From contig JAWUZG010000056.1 in NCBI GenBank assembly GCA_036785705.1, forward strand, positions 6,325,001 through 6,389,000: a stretch of DNA of 64,000 nucleotides. Direction: 5' to 3'. Shown one piece after another: positions 1 through 13,366 of this stretch; positions within the stretch are counted from its first letter, which is position 1, and each line of letters begins with the position of its first letter. The position numbers and the translations under genes are program-made. Source of the stretch: Acanthornis magna (lineage: Eukaryota; Chordata; Aves; Passeriformes; Acanthizidae). Under the pieces are notes generated by a model. That model did not search any database. It was given only the letters and a program-made list of their open reading frames with translations, and had not been told where the DNA came from.

Positions 1-3000
1 TTTGCATTTGTTTTCTCCTGCTGAGCAAAGCTAAATAGAATTTCTGCTCACAGGTGATCCCACTAGATGGATATCTTGAGCTCCTCCTCTCTCTCTTTGA
101 TTAAAGCATTTTCAGGTCTTGGGTAAGAAAAGTATCTCAAATCCCTGAATCTAATTCCAGATTGCACTGTTGTGCTTCACATTGCTTCACCAATAAATAA
201 TTAGCATAAGTACAGCTGATTTATGGAATGGAAGATTTACTCTGCTAAGCACAAGCTTCTTCTGGTGCACAGCTTTGTAGGTTCTTGTTGGGGGAAAATG
301 GGTTTCAGCTACTCTGAACAACTCTGACATCCAAAACTTCTTGCACTCTCATAGCTATGAAATAGAGAAGCCATTTTAAGGTAGATTGAATATAATGTTT
401 TTAAAATAATCTAGCAGACTTACAACAATATATGTAACTATCTAGTGACAGGACAGAAATCAAAGCAGCAAGACTGAGCACATTTTACTGATGCACCGGA
501 TGCAGTAAGAAAGTCTTTCTTGGTAGTGGAAGTTACTGCTGTCTTAAATACACGAAGGAAAGCTACAGGCAGATTTTTTAGCAACTTTTATAATTTAATC
601 TATTTCTAATCAAATTCTATTTCAATTGCATGCAGGCTGAGAGTGCAGGAGCCGGTTACTCTTACTGGTTCCCTAAATGAATGCACTAAGATTTAGAAGC
701 TGGGTTCACTAACAATGAGTTTAATTGGTATCTACACACAGTACTGAAGTCCCAAAATTGTATTCTGGGCACACACTTGACTCAGTGAAAAATTGGGATA
801 GATTATGTAGAGACAGTATGTAATTCCCCTTGCAAAGTCCTCACAAGTGCAGAGGGAAGGCGAGTGGCCAAGACAATCCCTTGCGCGAGCTACCCAAGCT
901 ATTGGCGGCTGCAAGGTCTTTAGAGGCAGTGATAAATTTGAGTGTAGTCATCTGACTTGCCTTAATCAGCACTGATTAAAAAGATCTAAATGGCTCCTGG
1001 CAGCCCCTGGATCAGAAAGATACAGATGCTCTCTCCCTAGTGGTATGCCAGTCACCACTGGGTAGGTAAATTCCATCTATAAATGTCAGGGGTAACATTT
1101 CAGTCAAAAGTTGTACAGTGGCACACAGAAGAGTTGATGTACCGTGAAGATATAAGAAGAATGCAAATAACATTGCAAATACTACAAATTTATTGTGTAC
1201 ACTGATTGGGAGGCCCTTTGGAGAGATCATGTTCTTTATTACTGACTCGGAAAAGCTATCACTTAAAGAGAGAGCACCTTAAAGATAGGCAAGAAAAATT
1301 AACCATATAAATGTCATTTTAAAAGCTGGTTAGCTTAAAGAGGAGATAAATGTGAAATAATATTGTAGAAGTACACATATTGTTTGACAAAATTAAATCA
1401 ACTAATTATTCTTCTTTATCCTTTTTCACAATTCAAGAACATGCAGGCATGCAATTAAATTGAAAGGCTGAAACTTCAGAAAGTTTAGAAGAAAATATTT
1501 CTTCATGTAACCTAGTCTCTCAGATTCCCCTTCAACAAAAAGGGACAGTATTTTTCCTCCATTTCCAGAATTTTTCTGAGTTCTTAAACATCAGTTGTTG
1601 TATAAGTTAAATTAGCGATGCAGAGGAACACAGAATTGAATAGAGCACAATAACTTTTCTGTAGCATTTTTAAAGTAGTCTCTAGACTTCAGTGAGTGAC
1701 TAAAAGATGTCTTCCATAGAAGTAATAATAGTGACTTTAAAAAGACAGAAAAGCTAGTTATTGTGGATCCCATAGTTAATTGTATTCACAGCGCATTATT
1801 TGCAGATGAAGAGAACCTAATCAATTATCTTTCCTTACAAATCAGTTCCCAAAAATGATATTTAGAAATTTGGCCTTACACTGCTAATTCACACAGAACA
1901 TAAATACATGCACGGATTCCTAGAAATTCAAACAAGCAGTGGTAATGTACCTGAGGAATGAGATGACACTTTGTGGAACTCAGACCCAGTACTCAGGGTG
2001 AAGTCAAAACTCAGGGCTTCTGAGGTCTGGAATGGAGTAGGGCATTTGCAGAGTGAAATATAAAGTAGGTGAGAGAATGAATTCTAGCACTCTCTTCTTC
2101 ACGAGCCATGTAGTGTGTAACTCATTTCTGGGTGGAAGTGTTCATGAAACAATGAGAAGAAAATACTTCTTGTCTTGCATACTCTAAGCTTGTCTTTTAC
2201 TCACTTGGAAGAAATATGTTAGTTTGAATTTAGGTAAAACAAATTCAGACTTATCTTAGAACTAATTTTTGTTGACTTTTATTAAATGAGGTGCCAAGAA
2301 AATGCACTATCAAAGTCTATCTTTTCAATGTACATCCATTGAATGGGAACCATATAAGCGTGAAAAGACCTTAGAAGAAATGTTAGTCAGGTATTAAATT
2401 TTCTGGTTAATGGCCACCTAGGAGAAACAGTAAAATAATCATTGTAGTGAGGATTATGAAGTATGTCATATTGCACCTCACTGTAAATATCACTTTAATT
2501 TTTTATGGCACAGATTATTTGTAAGTTTATTTTATATACTGCATAGCACTTAAATGTCACTGGATCTAAAACCTTTATCCGGGAAGCTCATTAGTTGAGC
2601 TGTCTGTGTTTGTATATCTGCCATCAGCATCTGGTGAGAGGGCTGCTGCTGACCCTGCCAGACTTGGGTCATGAGGTCAGCAGGTCTCATTTATTATTCA
2701 AAATTGCTTTCTGACCTTTTATCAGCTAGGTCAAAGAATGCTGCATTCTCCTTGGTTGAATTTTATAGTGAAATCAGTATCACGCACAGATGATAAAATT
2801 ACCAATTCACGTGAAACTCATCCCTCTCTCTCCAAAAGTGTTCTCACTTTGAGGTTGATGAAGTTGGAAGTGTTGCCTGTACAAACATGTCTGCTTCAAG
2901 ATCATGAAGGTGCCTTGTCATCCTTGTGAAATAACACACGTAGCTTCACATCTCGTTCGTGATTTGATTGTGCATCTGCTTTCGGCTGGTGTGGTATAGA

Positions 3001-6000
3001 GGCAGCTGAAGGCAGAGCTCTGTGTTTAACAGATGACCTCTCACTTTTGTCACTCCCATACTTTTGCACAGTTACCTGTTAACTGTTTCTGTTTTCGACA
3101 TATTTTCACTGGTAACTGTATCTCCTGCATTCAGCTGCGCACATGTATCAGTTGAATACTGGAGAACTTAGAAGCACACTAAAGCAGGAAAAGTCAATAA
3201 AGATGAAGACTTTTTCTTGGAGATAATAACAGAATCTGGGAAGAAAAAACATTAGAAAAAACACTGAGTCCAAAATATTTTTGGACTTGAGATGTGATCT
3301 AGACCTAGGAAGTCACTGGCCAGCGTGATTTTAGTCCAAACAGGATATGGCAGTGCCCTGTCAAAATTAGAAAGAACTGATGATCTGAAATGTTGATTCT
3401 CTGATGATTAAATTAGGAAGCATAACTGATGTTACAATAAGAAACATGTTTTTGGAATTTTAGAACACTAAACTTTGAAGAGAAAATTAGCCATCAGATC
3501 TTAACAAGCCATACTACAGTATGGAAAATTGGAAACCATAAATGGCAGATTGATTCTTAAAGGGAGCTGTGCAGTTCAGCATTATCCCTCTGGAATGATT
3601 TCATCCTTTTTAAAAGAAGGAGCCAAAGGTCGCATTGGTCTTGCCCTTGAAGGAGACAATATGAGATGTCAGCTTGTGCTTTCTGACACTGCATATGATG
3701 AATAACCTTGACGTAGTAATAAACAAATAACCTATATTAATGTTTAGAAGCACAGTGAAGTATTAATGCAATATATACTTCAACAATGTATTGCAAATAT
3801 ACAGCTTTCATAGAAATGGATTTCCTCTAGTAATACTGTCATAAATTTATGGTTTCTTAAATGTTGCTGTAAAATAAATTCTTTAAGTAACAGAATGTGT
3901 ACATATCTGAAATATGACCAGTCATGTACATAAACAAAGAAAATTGCTATTAACAAGTCATGATAAATTAAAATTATATAAAAACCCCCTGAACATCTGT
4001 ATTCATGTAGATACTCAAATTGTTGTGAATACTGTATTTCTAGTGTTTCAAATACCTGTAGTCAATCACCTTTGTAAATGCAGAATACTAACCAGTATTC
4101 AGTAAGGTTATCAGCTCTTCTCTTTTGGTATTTCTGGTAGTAGAGAAAAAAAATGTATACTAGTAAGACGTTCAGGTGTTCATAACATTTGGTTGGAATG
4201 AAGTGTTTTCTTCTAACTATGGTAAGCTGAAAGTCTGATTGTTGTAGGGAGAGTTGTAACATGGTGCGGCAGTCCTTTTAACAAATTCCTTAGCTTTAAG
4301 AACGGTCTTGTACTCATTACAGTCTTGATGGCACATTAAGGGTTTTTGTGGTTGGGTTGTTTTTAACTGAAAGTTAAACAAAGCCATTTGGTATTAATGA
4401 AATGCAGGATAGTATTTAGCCCTGTGCAGTGTTTGAAGTGCAGAGTTTCTCTTGTTCGTAAGTAATGTCTGTATCTTGCTGGTATTCTGAAATTTTATAC
4501 ATAATACTTGTTTGCTTTTACCTACACACTGTGCTCCCAAACAAGTTACCTATTTTTAGTATAGATGAGCTGTGCAGAGATTTCTCAGTGTTCGCTCTGA
4601 ATCTTCTAGAGACATGGCCGTGTGCTGCCATATGTGAGTTAACCTGAGGTCCTCCTCCAGCCTGTATTATCGTGGAAACAAAAAAAAATCATGGCACAAT
4701 AAATATTCACAGTAAAGTGATAGTTTGAGAAACACTCAAGTCTTAACACTTGTAACACTCTAGCACATATGCCAGCGTACTTTAGGAAGTGAAAAAAGGC
4801 ATTTATTGTTCTTCCTTATGCATATTATGAATGTTACATGTCCACAAAAGATAATTTGCAGGAGATGTGTGTACAGAAGAGACCAAGTTTACATTTCATA
4901 GTATCATAAAAATGCTTCAAATGTTCTAAAATTTAGAAGAAATGTGGAGAATGACATGCTGGATGAAAGAAAGCAATAATGCTAGTTAAAGTGAAAAGCA
5001 ACTCAACAATAATACCTGCAGACATATAATGAGCAGAAAAATACATAGAAAACGGTACTGAACAGATTAATGAAAAAATAAATTTCATCTTTCTTTTTAA
5101 ACAAATATTTAACTGGTCAGAGGTTGACCTGTCTTTACAAGTACCAACCAAATGAATAAGGAGAAAAGAGAACCCCTCTATTGTCTTTACTTTGAAGGGT
5201 AAGTGAAGCTCCCTGAGAAGTCAAAACTAAAGAAAATAAATATGCATCCAAAAGAGCATGCCAGCCACAAAGAAACCAATAAAAAATCTGCTCTTTAGAA
5301 GGTGACATTGTTAGAATAAAAAATAAGACAAGAATGAAAGTGAGCCCTGCCTCTTCATTTGCACTCTGTAGCTGTCTTCGTGAGCTAAAACAAATCAAGT
5401 CATTTGTTCTTCTAAACCACATTTTCACTTTCCTTTAGCTCTGAATCAGTAATTCCCTGGGAACAGAGCCTGAAGTGGCAGCTTTTTATGCAACTATAAA
5501 AGTGTCAGATAGATAGGGGTAATGTGTTTTATAACAGTACAGTATGGTAAATACTGCTGTGATCCCAATTTTTTTAATACTGAATTTAATATTTCCCATT
5601 GTAAGAACTATTTAAATCTGTTCTTTGGCCTTTCATATTTTCTAGGAAAAAGTGTCTCTAAGTAAGCTAATACCCCTAAGTACTAATGCCTTACACAGCT
5701 GCAGATCTGTTTGCACCCTCTTGAAGTCCAGTAGGCCACATGCACTGCAGGTATTTTTTCATATACTGCCACAAGAATTCTTGTAATTCTGTAGCAATGT
5801 AAAAATGTGATGTGGAGCTCTCACACAGGCTCTTTGCCTTGGGAAAAGCATTGGGTTATGGGAGCAGTTTGTGGCTAGAGGCTCACCTGCATTTATCATT
5901 TGTGATAAAGGATGTGCAAAGGCAGAGGTGCCTGTGAGCTTCAGTGGGCTCTGTGCATTTAATTAACAACTGAAAGCTGTTACACTGTGGTGCTACAGCT

Positions 6001-9000
6001 GTGTACTCTCAAATCACTGGAATAAGAAGTCTGAGGCTAAATTTTGGAGCTTAGAGTTTACTTGGGTCATTTTGGGAAATATTAAGCAGTGCCAGTTATA
6101 ATTGAACTTGTCTTCTGTTCTTTTGAACGTAGATATGGAAAGTCATCTTACTTTGACAGTATCTGTTCTAAACCTTTTCACATATCCATTAGAATTTCTA
6201 CTCTGTTTGCTGCATCTTGGTCACCTTGGCCAAACTCAGATTGTGGTAAATCAAGAGCAGCTCTATTGCTTTTTATAAAAGTGCACCTAGTCAACACAGA
6301 GGTGAAGACTGGAGTGAGCATTCTGTGATTTACTTTGCAAGACTGCTCTGTTTTCTGTTAATTATGCTATAGCCATTGCACAGAGCTTTTGAAACTGCAG
6401 TCAAGGTCCTTTGTACCTCTTTTTGTGCAGGAGTCCTTTTGGCATTTCCACTTCACTCATCTTACAAGCTAGAGTGCAACCTTCAGTGATCTCCTGAACT
6501 GGCAGTTTTGTATCCTGAAACACTAAATTTGTTTCTATCCTTCCATATGAACAAGGATATATATGCCTGTCCCTAGATTCACCTCTGAATGTGCAGACAA
6601 GTTGGTAGTTGAAAGGAAATAGGAACAGAAACAAATCAAGCAGTGAAAGAGAATACCAACAATACAATTTGAAGTACTTGCTGCAGACAGGTAGGACACT
6701 TCCATATGGAATTTCTTATTGTGGACTGGATTATTTCCAAATGGTCAGTGTATACCTATGTTTCTGTGTGTGAATTGGAATATTGATGTGCACAAATAAA
6801 CCACACCGTAGTACGCTTAAGTTTGACTACCTAAATAAAGATGTTCCAGATGCTTTTGACTGTGTACATTGTAAAAAGCAATAGAAATGTTTGTTTTCAG
6901 AACTAACAAGAAACTAATAATCAAACATTAATGAAAAATCAAATTCTAATCAGTTATTTGGCTACTGTGATAATACAAACACATGTAATGTTTCACCAAC
7001 CCTCATAATTTTATGGTAAACCTTATGGTACCTTGTGTATTTCTTTCCCCAAAGTCCCAGTTCATATGGGAAAGTGATAGTATGCAATTAATGCTATAAG
7101 CAAATTTCTCTTCTTGAGGAATAAAGGCTCAGCACCCAAAAAGGCTAACAGTTAAATAAACAAGTGAAAAACAGAACTGAAGGAAAACTTTTTTCTTCTT
7201 TTCTTTTTTGTTTTTTAACCTCATATGTCTGCAGACTTGAGTCCTATGCTGAAAGTGAGCAATACCAAAACTGATTACAGACTTTCAAGTTTGGCAGCAT
7301 TGAGCAGCATCCTCCTGTTACATTTGATCAACCTTATTCAAGCAAAGTGCAGTGAATTTGGCATTTTAAAATACTCTGCCACTTCTAGGTAATTCCTGCC
7401 TCACACTCATACATAACACGTGAATGCATCAAAGAGATCATGGAAGAGCTCCCACTTGTGTTACTCCTTGGCTCTTTATGCCACCATGATCCCTGGCTCC
7501 AGTAAGAACACGGCCTTGTACAATGTCTCACCTGTCAAAGCAGATCAACTGCACTTTTTGGACCTGTGCTTTTTAGTTCTTCACACATGTGGTTTCACAC
7601 AGGCTCTGGAGCACAGAGACAATTGTCAGTCACTTCCTTAGATGTTCAACTTCTTGGAACTGCCTGTGGTGTCTGTCTTGCCTCTTTATTGCCTGTCCCA
7701 ATGGGGAGGCTCCAGGCTCTTTTATAAACTTACAGATAGGTATCGCTGATGACCTGAAGAATGGGGTGGAGTGAAGGTGCAGTATTTGGTAGGGTTCATC
7801 TTCTACCTGTTAAATACTTCGCAGATTCTTGCTTGTCTACTCATTTGAGGGAGTGCCACATTCATTTTCTGGAGATACATCAGGTGGTGCTTAAAGGGCA
7901 GAGTGTCTCCCAAACTTGTGTTGGTTCTGTGGTAACTGGAGCAGATGAGCCATGTTCATTACCAATATAATTCTATATCATCCTGTCATCCATCAGTTCA
8001 ACAAGCATCTTTCTGATACTTACACATGACAACAGATATTGCTTATTAATTCAGAGAATAGCGAAGTCCAAATTTTGTTCTAAGTTGCATCAGGTGAAGC
8101 CTTAAAATTAATCTAAATTCATGTTTCTGTAACAGAGCCCAGAATCCATATATACAAATATGTATGTCCATGTATACAAAACTGATTTCCAGCTAGAGGA
8201 AAAACAAAGGGGACAGCAACCCCTAGTAACTGGTGCTTGAGAAAAAATACAAAATTATAGTGTGAGGTGTTAGTTTGCTGCCCTAAACACCAATTCACTA
8301 CAAATCTTAGCCATGTAACTGGAAATCATTAATTAAATCCTGTGCAGCCAAGAATCATGCATAATGTAACACGACTACTGCAAACAGTCTGCTCCTGATC
8401 ATTTAAATTTCCTTCTTGCTCTTACCGACATGAGGAGCTTGTATTTGAAGTAGTCCCTGATGAGATTTTGCCTTTACATCCTTGGAGAATGTCCTTGTGC
8501 ATATTTATAGGACAAAGTAGAAGGATTACATATGTGTGTTTTTTGCTTTTAGGGTATTAAATGTATTAATGTAAAAAATACATACCTTGGTACAATACGA
8601 TCACCTCAAAAATCTTTTGACTCCATGGAAAATAAAGGGCCTAATGCTCTAAGACTTTAAGTAATCATAGTCTGATTGGGTCATGTTCACAAGATAGCCA
8701 CTTTTAAATTGCATATGTAATTCCCTGTGAAAAATACAATTTCCATATCTTCCATTAATTTTTATGAAGAGGATTTTAGTAAGCAGCCCACTCTAAAGGG
8801 CAGTGTTATTTCTATTGCACTACCATATTAGGGGTGAGAATAGATAGTTTACTCCATCAGCACTGCTAATGTTCAAAAAGGCAATTTGTTTAAAGGGTGG
8901 GCACAGAAGGAAAAGGAAGTGGACTTCACAAATTAAAAACTGCATAGCAGTTTCACTGCAAACCATCTACTAGTCATGCAGTCCTATCCAATTAATCCAT

Positions 9001-10018
9001 TACTCTTAGAAGAGGAATCCCTGTATATCCAGGTACAATCCTTGCCAAATATCTGGACACAATCATAGGCTTTTAGGATTACAAGTAACATAATAAAGGA
9101 TAATGATCAAAAATTAAGTGCACCAATACAGAATGCTTGGGTTAACTGGACTTGCCATGTGCACTGTAAGGCAGCAGTCTGTTAGGTTTAAAGTGAGATT
9201 AAGGAGTTGTGTAACCTGCAATTATGCTGGTTTTCATTAAAAAAATAAGATGATTTGGCTCAGTAGGGCCCTTCCTTATATTTACCTCTGTTTAATTGGA
9301 TTTGGAACTGCTTAAACATCTTTGAGTTGGAGCTTATAAGAAGATGATCCCAGCTGTTTTTCAAAGCTTAAGACAGCAGGCAGACAACATGATCATGTCA
9401 AGACTCATACTAAAGCCTTAATCCTACTTTTTCATCAACTAGCACTACAGCTGAGTCTTTAACCTTCTAAGTACTAAATGTGCTTTGGATCTCTCACAAT
9501 ACATTTGCCGTCAAATGTTATTCTCTGATAATAATAATTTTTGCTTCCTTTCTAAAAAGTACTTTAGTCTCTATCCATCTGAATTTGGAGAACTATAGTG
9601 TAAGCCTGTATTTTCAGTCCTTTTATTTTCAGTCCTTTTAAAAATACTACTAATAAACTTGCATGCATTGAAGTCTGTTGTTCTCTATGGGGGCAAGGCA
9701 GTGCATTGACGTGTAGCTCACATTGCTATAGTGAATAATCAACTATATTGATAACTATTTTTCATTGTACATGAATTACTGGAGTGAATGTATTTTGTTT
9801 TCAATAGGAAAGAAATGAGAACAACTTTAGTTTTATTCAGGTCTTTTTCTTAGGATCTGTCATCATGACCAAAACAAAATTTTCCAGTTTTCCAGCCTCA
9901 AAACGTCCATTACTTTAATAATCCTAGGGCAGCCTAGAAATTAAGTGTTCTAATGAGTTATTCGTGCATCTGTTAATAGTACTCATGCAATGCAATAATC
10001 TGTGCTCCTCAGCTTATA
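1..10018. other. Non-coding AT-rich unique DNA
   Basis: I see no gene, RNA gene or recognisable transposon here. Open frames are all under about 100 codons, on both strands, and none shows protein-like composition or a splice-bounded structure I would defend. The sequence is CpG-poor and AT-rich with scattered short A or T runs. A 15-bp unit beginning attttcagtcc is duplicated at 9610-9639. The stretch around 3540-3740 looks less degenerate than its surroundings and is raised as a possible conserved element in the findings. An intronic or intergenic setting is inferred. Confidence 0.75.
9610..9639. repeat. Two-copy 15-bp tandem duplication
   Basis: The 15-bp unit attttcagtcctttt occurs twice without a gap, at 9610-9624 and 9625-9639, with no mismatch. 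It is a small recent slippage duplication in unique AT-rich DNA, and nothing suggests a function. Confidence 0.85.
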
Positions 10019-10035
10019 TTTTCTTTCTTTTCTTG

Positions 10036-10140
10036 TTCCTTTCCTTTCCTTTCCTTTCCTTTCCTTTCCTTTCCTTTCCTTTCCTTTCCTTTCCTTTCCT
10101 TTCCTTTCCTTTCCTTTCCTTTCCTTTCCTTTCCTTTCCT
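10036..10140. repeat. (TTCCT)21 pentanucleotide microsatellite
   Basis: The sequence shows 21 uninterrupted copies of TTCCT (105 bp). The array sits inside a longer, nearly pure pyrimidine tract that runs from about 10019 to 10199, with imperfect CTTT and TTTC flanks. The complementary strand is GGAAA-type polypurine. Long perfect polypurine-polypyrimidine mirror repeats can form triplex (H-DNA) and mutate quickly, so the array is probably length-variable. The open frames crossing it on both strands (Ser-Phe-Pro-Leu type and Lys-Gly-Glu-Arg type repeats) arise because 15 bp is a multiple of three. They are not evidence of a protein. Confidence 0.98.
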
Positions 10141-10199
10141 TTTCTCTTTCTTTTTACTTTCTCTTCCATTTTTTTTCTTTCCTTTTTCTCCTCCTCTGT

Positions 10200-11370
10200 T
10201 GGGTAGTGCTCCGATTTGTCCTAGTGACACAGGGCTGCCAGCAGGAAAGCAAGCGTAGTTAATGCTCAGCTGCTCAAACCAGTCAAGCAAGCTAGCAAGT
10301 CCCAGCTGTGCTACTTGATGTTTTTTGATTGCACCTAGTCCTCAATCTGTGAACTGTTTTCTGGACTTAGATTCATCAAGCTCTGCCGCTTTAAAAACTC
10401 ATGCAGGCAGGCATCCTAGGATATGCCATTATAAGCTGCTGCCAGGGGATCTTCTAGGAGATAAATGGAATCTGTGTGAAGTAAATTAGTGTGAACCAGT
10501 CAATCTGTGTGTCAGCCTTGAGCCACATCCATGGGTAACTAGCTTGCTGACTGAAAAGTCCACTGTCTTTTGCCAATCAGAGGTCTCAGCCACCAGGAAG
10601 CAGTCCTATACAACATTAGTTTCTTGGAATAATGCCTGTTTGACCAGCTAGTGAAACTCTTCAGTATACAGTACTGTACTGCTTGAGTTTGCTTACTGCT
10701 TACAATTGAACTGAAAATCTTTTAAAGTCAGATAACATTTTAACAGTAGGGAGCATCACAGAAATGTCTTGGAAATAAGTACTTCCACTTTCCTACAGCA
10801 GCCATTCAGCAGAGTCATGCTGTGCTGCAGTTGGCTTTACCTCCCTATCAGTAATACATCTCCAAGGCCGTAATGCAAAAGAATAACAATAATCTGGCCA
10901 GAAGAGGTTAATAAAGAGGCTCTGTGTATTTTTTCTCCTTGGATTAAGCTATTTGGACAGCTTTGATCGAGAGATGAGAAGACTATACAAGCTGTAACAC
11001 CCATATTATGCACAGGGATGTGTCAGTGTCATAACTGTGCTGTACACTTTCATTTTGTTTTGTTTGTAAAAGCAAAGTGAGGCAATCTATAGCAAGAATT
11101 TCTCTGTAGAAAGGGACTGAACCAGAATCCTCTGCAAGTTTCCTGATTAATGATTTTATATTTGAATACCAAATCAATCTACTGTCATGAAAACAATAAT
11201 GTCAATACTGTCAATTACACAGTTTTAAAAATAGGAAGTATTTCTTTGTTGGTTTTGTAGGTGTTACTGATACACTGAGAGGATTCACATTGCACTGTGT
11301 GCTCTCCCACACCATGCATCTAATGTACAGAAACAGGAGGGAGTTTTGCTATATTTCTTTAGAAAAAGGG
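10200..11370. other. Non-coding stretch between microsatellite and CR1
   Basis: This stretch is unique, moderately AT-rich sequence. I see no repeat family, RNA gene or coding frame in it. Short open frames lack any motif or plausible splice boundaries. Confidence 0.7.
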
Positions 11371-11379
11371 TCTTCATTC

Positions 11380-11582
11380 TTGATGGTCAGTGGTTGGGCA
11401 CTGGAACAGGCTCCCCAGGGAAGTGTTCACGGTGCCAAACCCAACAGAGCTCCAGAAGGGTTCGGGTAATACTCTCAGGCAGATAGTGGGAATCTTGGGG
11501 ATGGTCCCGGGCAGGACTGGGAGTTGGACTTGATGATCCATGTGGGTGCCTTCCATCTCTGTGTATTCTGTGATTCTGTGAT
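11380..11582 (+). mobile_element. CR1 LINE fragment, 5'-truncated 3' end
   Basis: The stretch has the typical order of a CR1 retrotransposon 3' untranslated end. It opens with 'ggcactggaacaggctcccc' followed by 'agggaagtg', then a segment about a phenylalanine-poor 'ccagaagggttcgg' and 'actctcaggca' wording. It continues with 'gttggacttgatgatccatg', 'tgggtgccttcc', and closes with two 8-bp units ATTCTGTG plus AT at 11565-11582. CR1 elements insert by target-primed reverse transcription, are usually cut short at the 5' end, and finish in such 8-bp repeats rather than poly(A). Only the tail remains, with no reverse transcriptase, so it cannot move. Sequence upstream to about 11341 may belong to it but is diverged. 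The wording resembles the CR1 subfamilies active early in modern birds, but I cannot assign the subfamily by eye. Confidence 0.92.
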
Positions 11583-13216
11583 ATTTTTAGAAATTTGGAT
11601 AGGCGACAAAATGCTATGTACTTTATTTAAACAAGAGACTGATTATCTAGCAACTAACAAATTTCAGCTTTCTTTTCTAATTCTGTGACTAATATTTTTT
11701 TTTCCTTATTGTCTCTCAGCTACTGAAGAAAAAAAATGAGATATAAATAATGTTGGTCAAATAATTCAGTCTTACATCATGTTTGATTAAAAGACACACT
11801 AAGGAAAAGAGAAATTTAGGCTTACTAACCAGAGAGGACATTGAGAAGAAGAAAGAGTATATAAGAATAGAAGAATTAATAAAAGGACATTTGGGGTTAC
11901 ATTTGCCATTTTTAAATCCTCCTAAGTTTTACAGAAGCTTGGGCTTCAGAGCTGTGCAGTATATGCTGTGTGGAATTTTATGGGAAAGTATTTTATTTTT
12001 TGCAGCAGAACCCACAGAGACAAATTTAACTAGTTAGGTGTTTTATAATATATACTGCACAGAATACATGGACAGAATCTGGTATAAATCACAACTAAGA
12101 TCAGGACAACTGCTTTAAAATTGAGTGAATGTTTCATTGCACTAATGAAACAAAAATGGGATGTCCTTTGAGAGCATAATTTGTTACATGCCATTATATT
12201 TTAGTTGAGAGAAGTAGGGAAGTCCCTCTGGGTGAATAAAACTTCGAGGTATATTGGGAAAAGAATCACTAAAAATTTCAAATTTTCTGTCTAGAGGAAC
12301 ACTGCCCTCATAGATATAAGGAGAGAGGAAAATGGACTTTCAGGGGGAGTTTCTGATATATTAAAACCTTTCACACATACAGAAGGAAAAATGTCCTCAG
12401 TTGCAATTCACTTGGCGAGTGGCACAAGCTCTTTTTGCCTGTGCCTTCAAAGTGCAAGAGCTATCTCAGGCTGCCCAGGCACCTGCGTTAGGAGTTCTGA
12501 AAAATGAACTCTGCCGTGGCATGTTGGGCCCTACTTCTGTATTCATTGTAATGAATTCAAAGTTACAGAACCTTCCAGTTTGACTGGTTCCATACTGGCT
12601 TGTTTCAAGGACAGTCCTGACTTCCATGTACAGCAGCATTCACTTCAGGATAATAATGTGTTTCTCCAGGTTAATTTCTTCATCCTTCTTTTTGAAATTA
12701 AAATGTAATGAAAACTGAGCCAGTATGATATTTAATCATCAGAAGATAACAACTAGCCATTCTCAATTAAATGACAACTACCTATATTTCTGAAGATTTT
12801 TTCAAATTACACTAAGAGTTATGAAATGACCAGCAACTGATGTCTTTTGTCAATGAGATGAATTAGTGGTTTATAAGGACTGAGAAATGGTCTGAAAAAA
12901 AATAGAGTTTAGTTCAGTAAGGATCAGAACAGGGAACTAGACTGAGGTAGGATTAATGTTCTGTGAAGAGACAGCATGGGGAGGAAAATCCAAGATAACA
13001 GTTTCTCGGGAAAGAATCTGGGTTGCAAGCGAGTATGAGTCAACAGCATTCGTGGTGTGGCAGCAAAGGCAAGCACCATGCCAGTGAGTGTCACCTGGAA
13101 AACCTGTGAAGTGACCCTTGTACTGTGCTCAGCCCTGGTGCCATCAAGGGATGGCACATCCCCATCCAGCCAGACTCCTGCCTGCTGGGTCACTGCTGCA
13201 TGGGAGTGTCACCTGC
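11583..13216. other. Non-coding unique DNA
   Basis: I recognise no gene or repeat here. The region 13020-13216, just before the first copy of the 150-bp repeat, is richer in G and C than its surroundings. It carries three separate 'gtgtcacctg' type words (near 13087, 13206 and, after the repeat, 13363), which may mean that the duplicated unit belongs to a larger unknown element. Confidence 0.6.
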
Positions 13217-13366
13217 CATGTCATACAGACTTCAGTGTGGGATATTTCCAGAGTGGAACAAGGCTTTACGGAGTTTCAACCAAACATGCAGAAATAAATG
13301 ACAGCGATCAGTTGTTGCTGTATTTAGTGATTAGACTGTATTCACAAAGAACATGTTCAACAGTGT
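13217..13366. repeat. Unidentified 150-bp direct repeat, copy 1
   Basis: This copy aligns without gaps to 14517-14666, offset by exactly 1300 bp. In the core 13228-13353 I count about 7 differences over 126 bp. Identity falls to about 90 percent when the edges are included. The core begins near 'ttcagtgtgggatatttcca' and includes 'cagaaataaatgacag' and 'gtatttagtgatta'. I do not recognise the family. Paired direct repeats about 1.3 kb apart could be remnants of the two long terminal repeats of a small retroelement, a local tandem duplication, or two insertions of one repeat. Neither copy has clear TG...CA ends or target-site duplications that I can place. Confidence 0.85.

Noticed and set aside
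9921..9945. 'ctagggcagcctag' as a minus-strand CR1 piece
   Set aside because: It is too short, and no neighbouring CR1 wording is present.
10002..10290. Open frames of 80-93 codons on both strands
   Set aside because: They are products of the TTCCT array, whose 15-bp super-period avoids stops in all frames.
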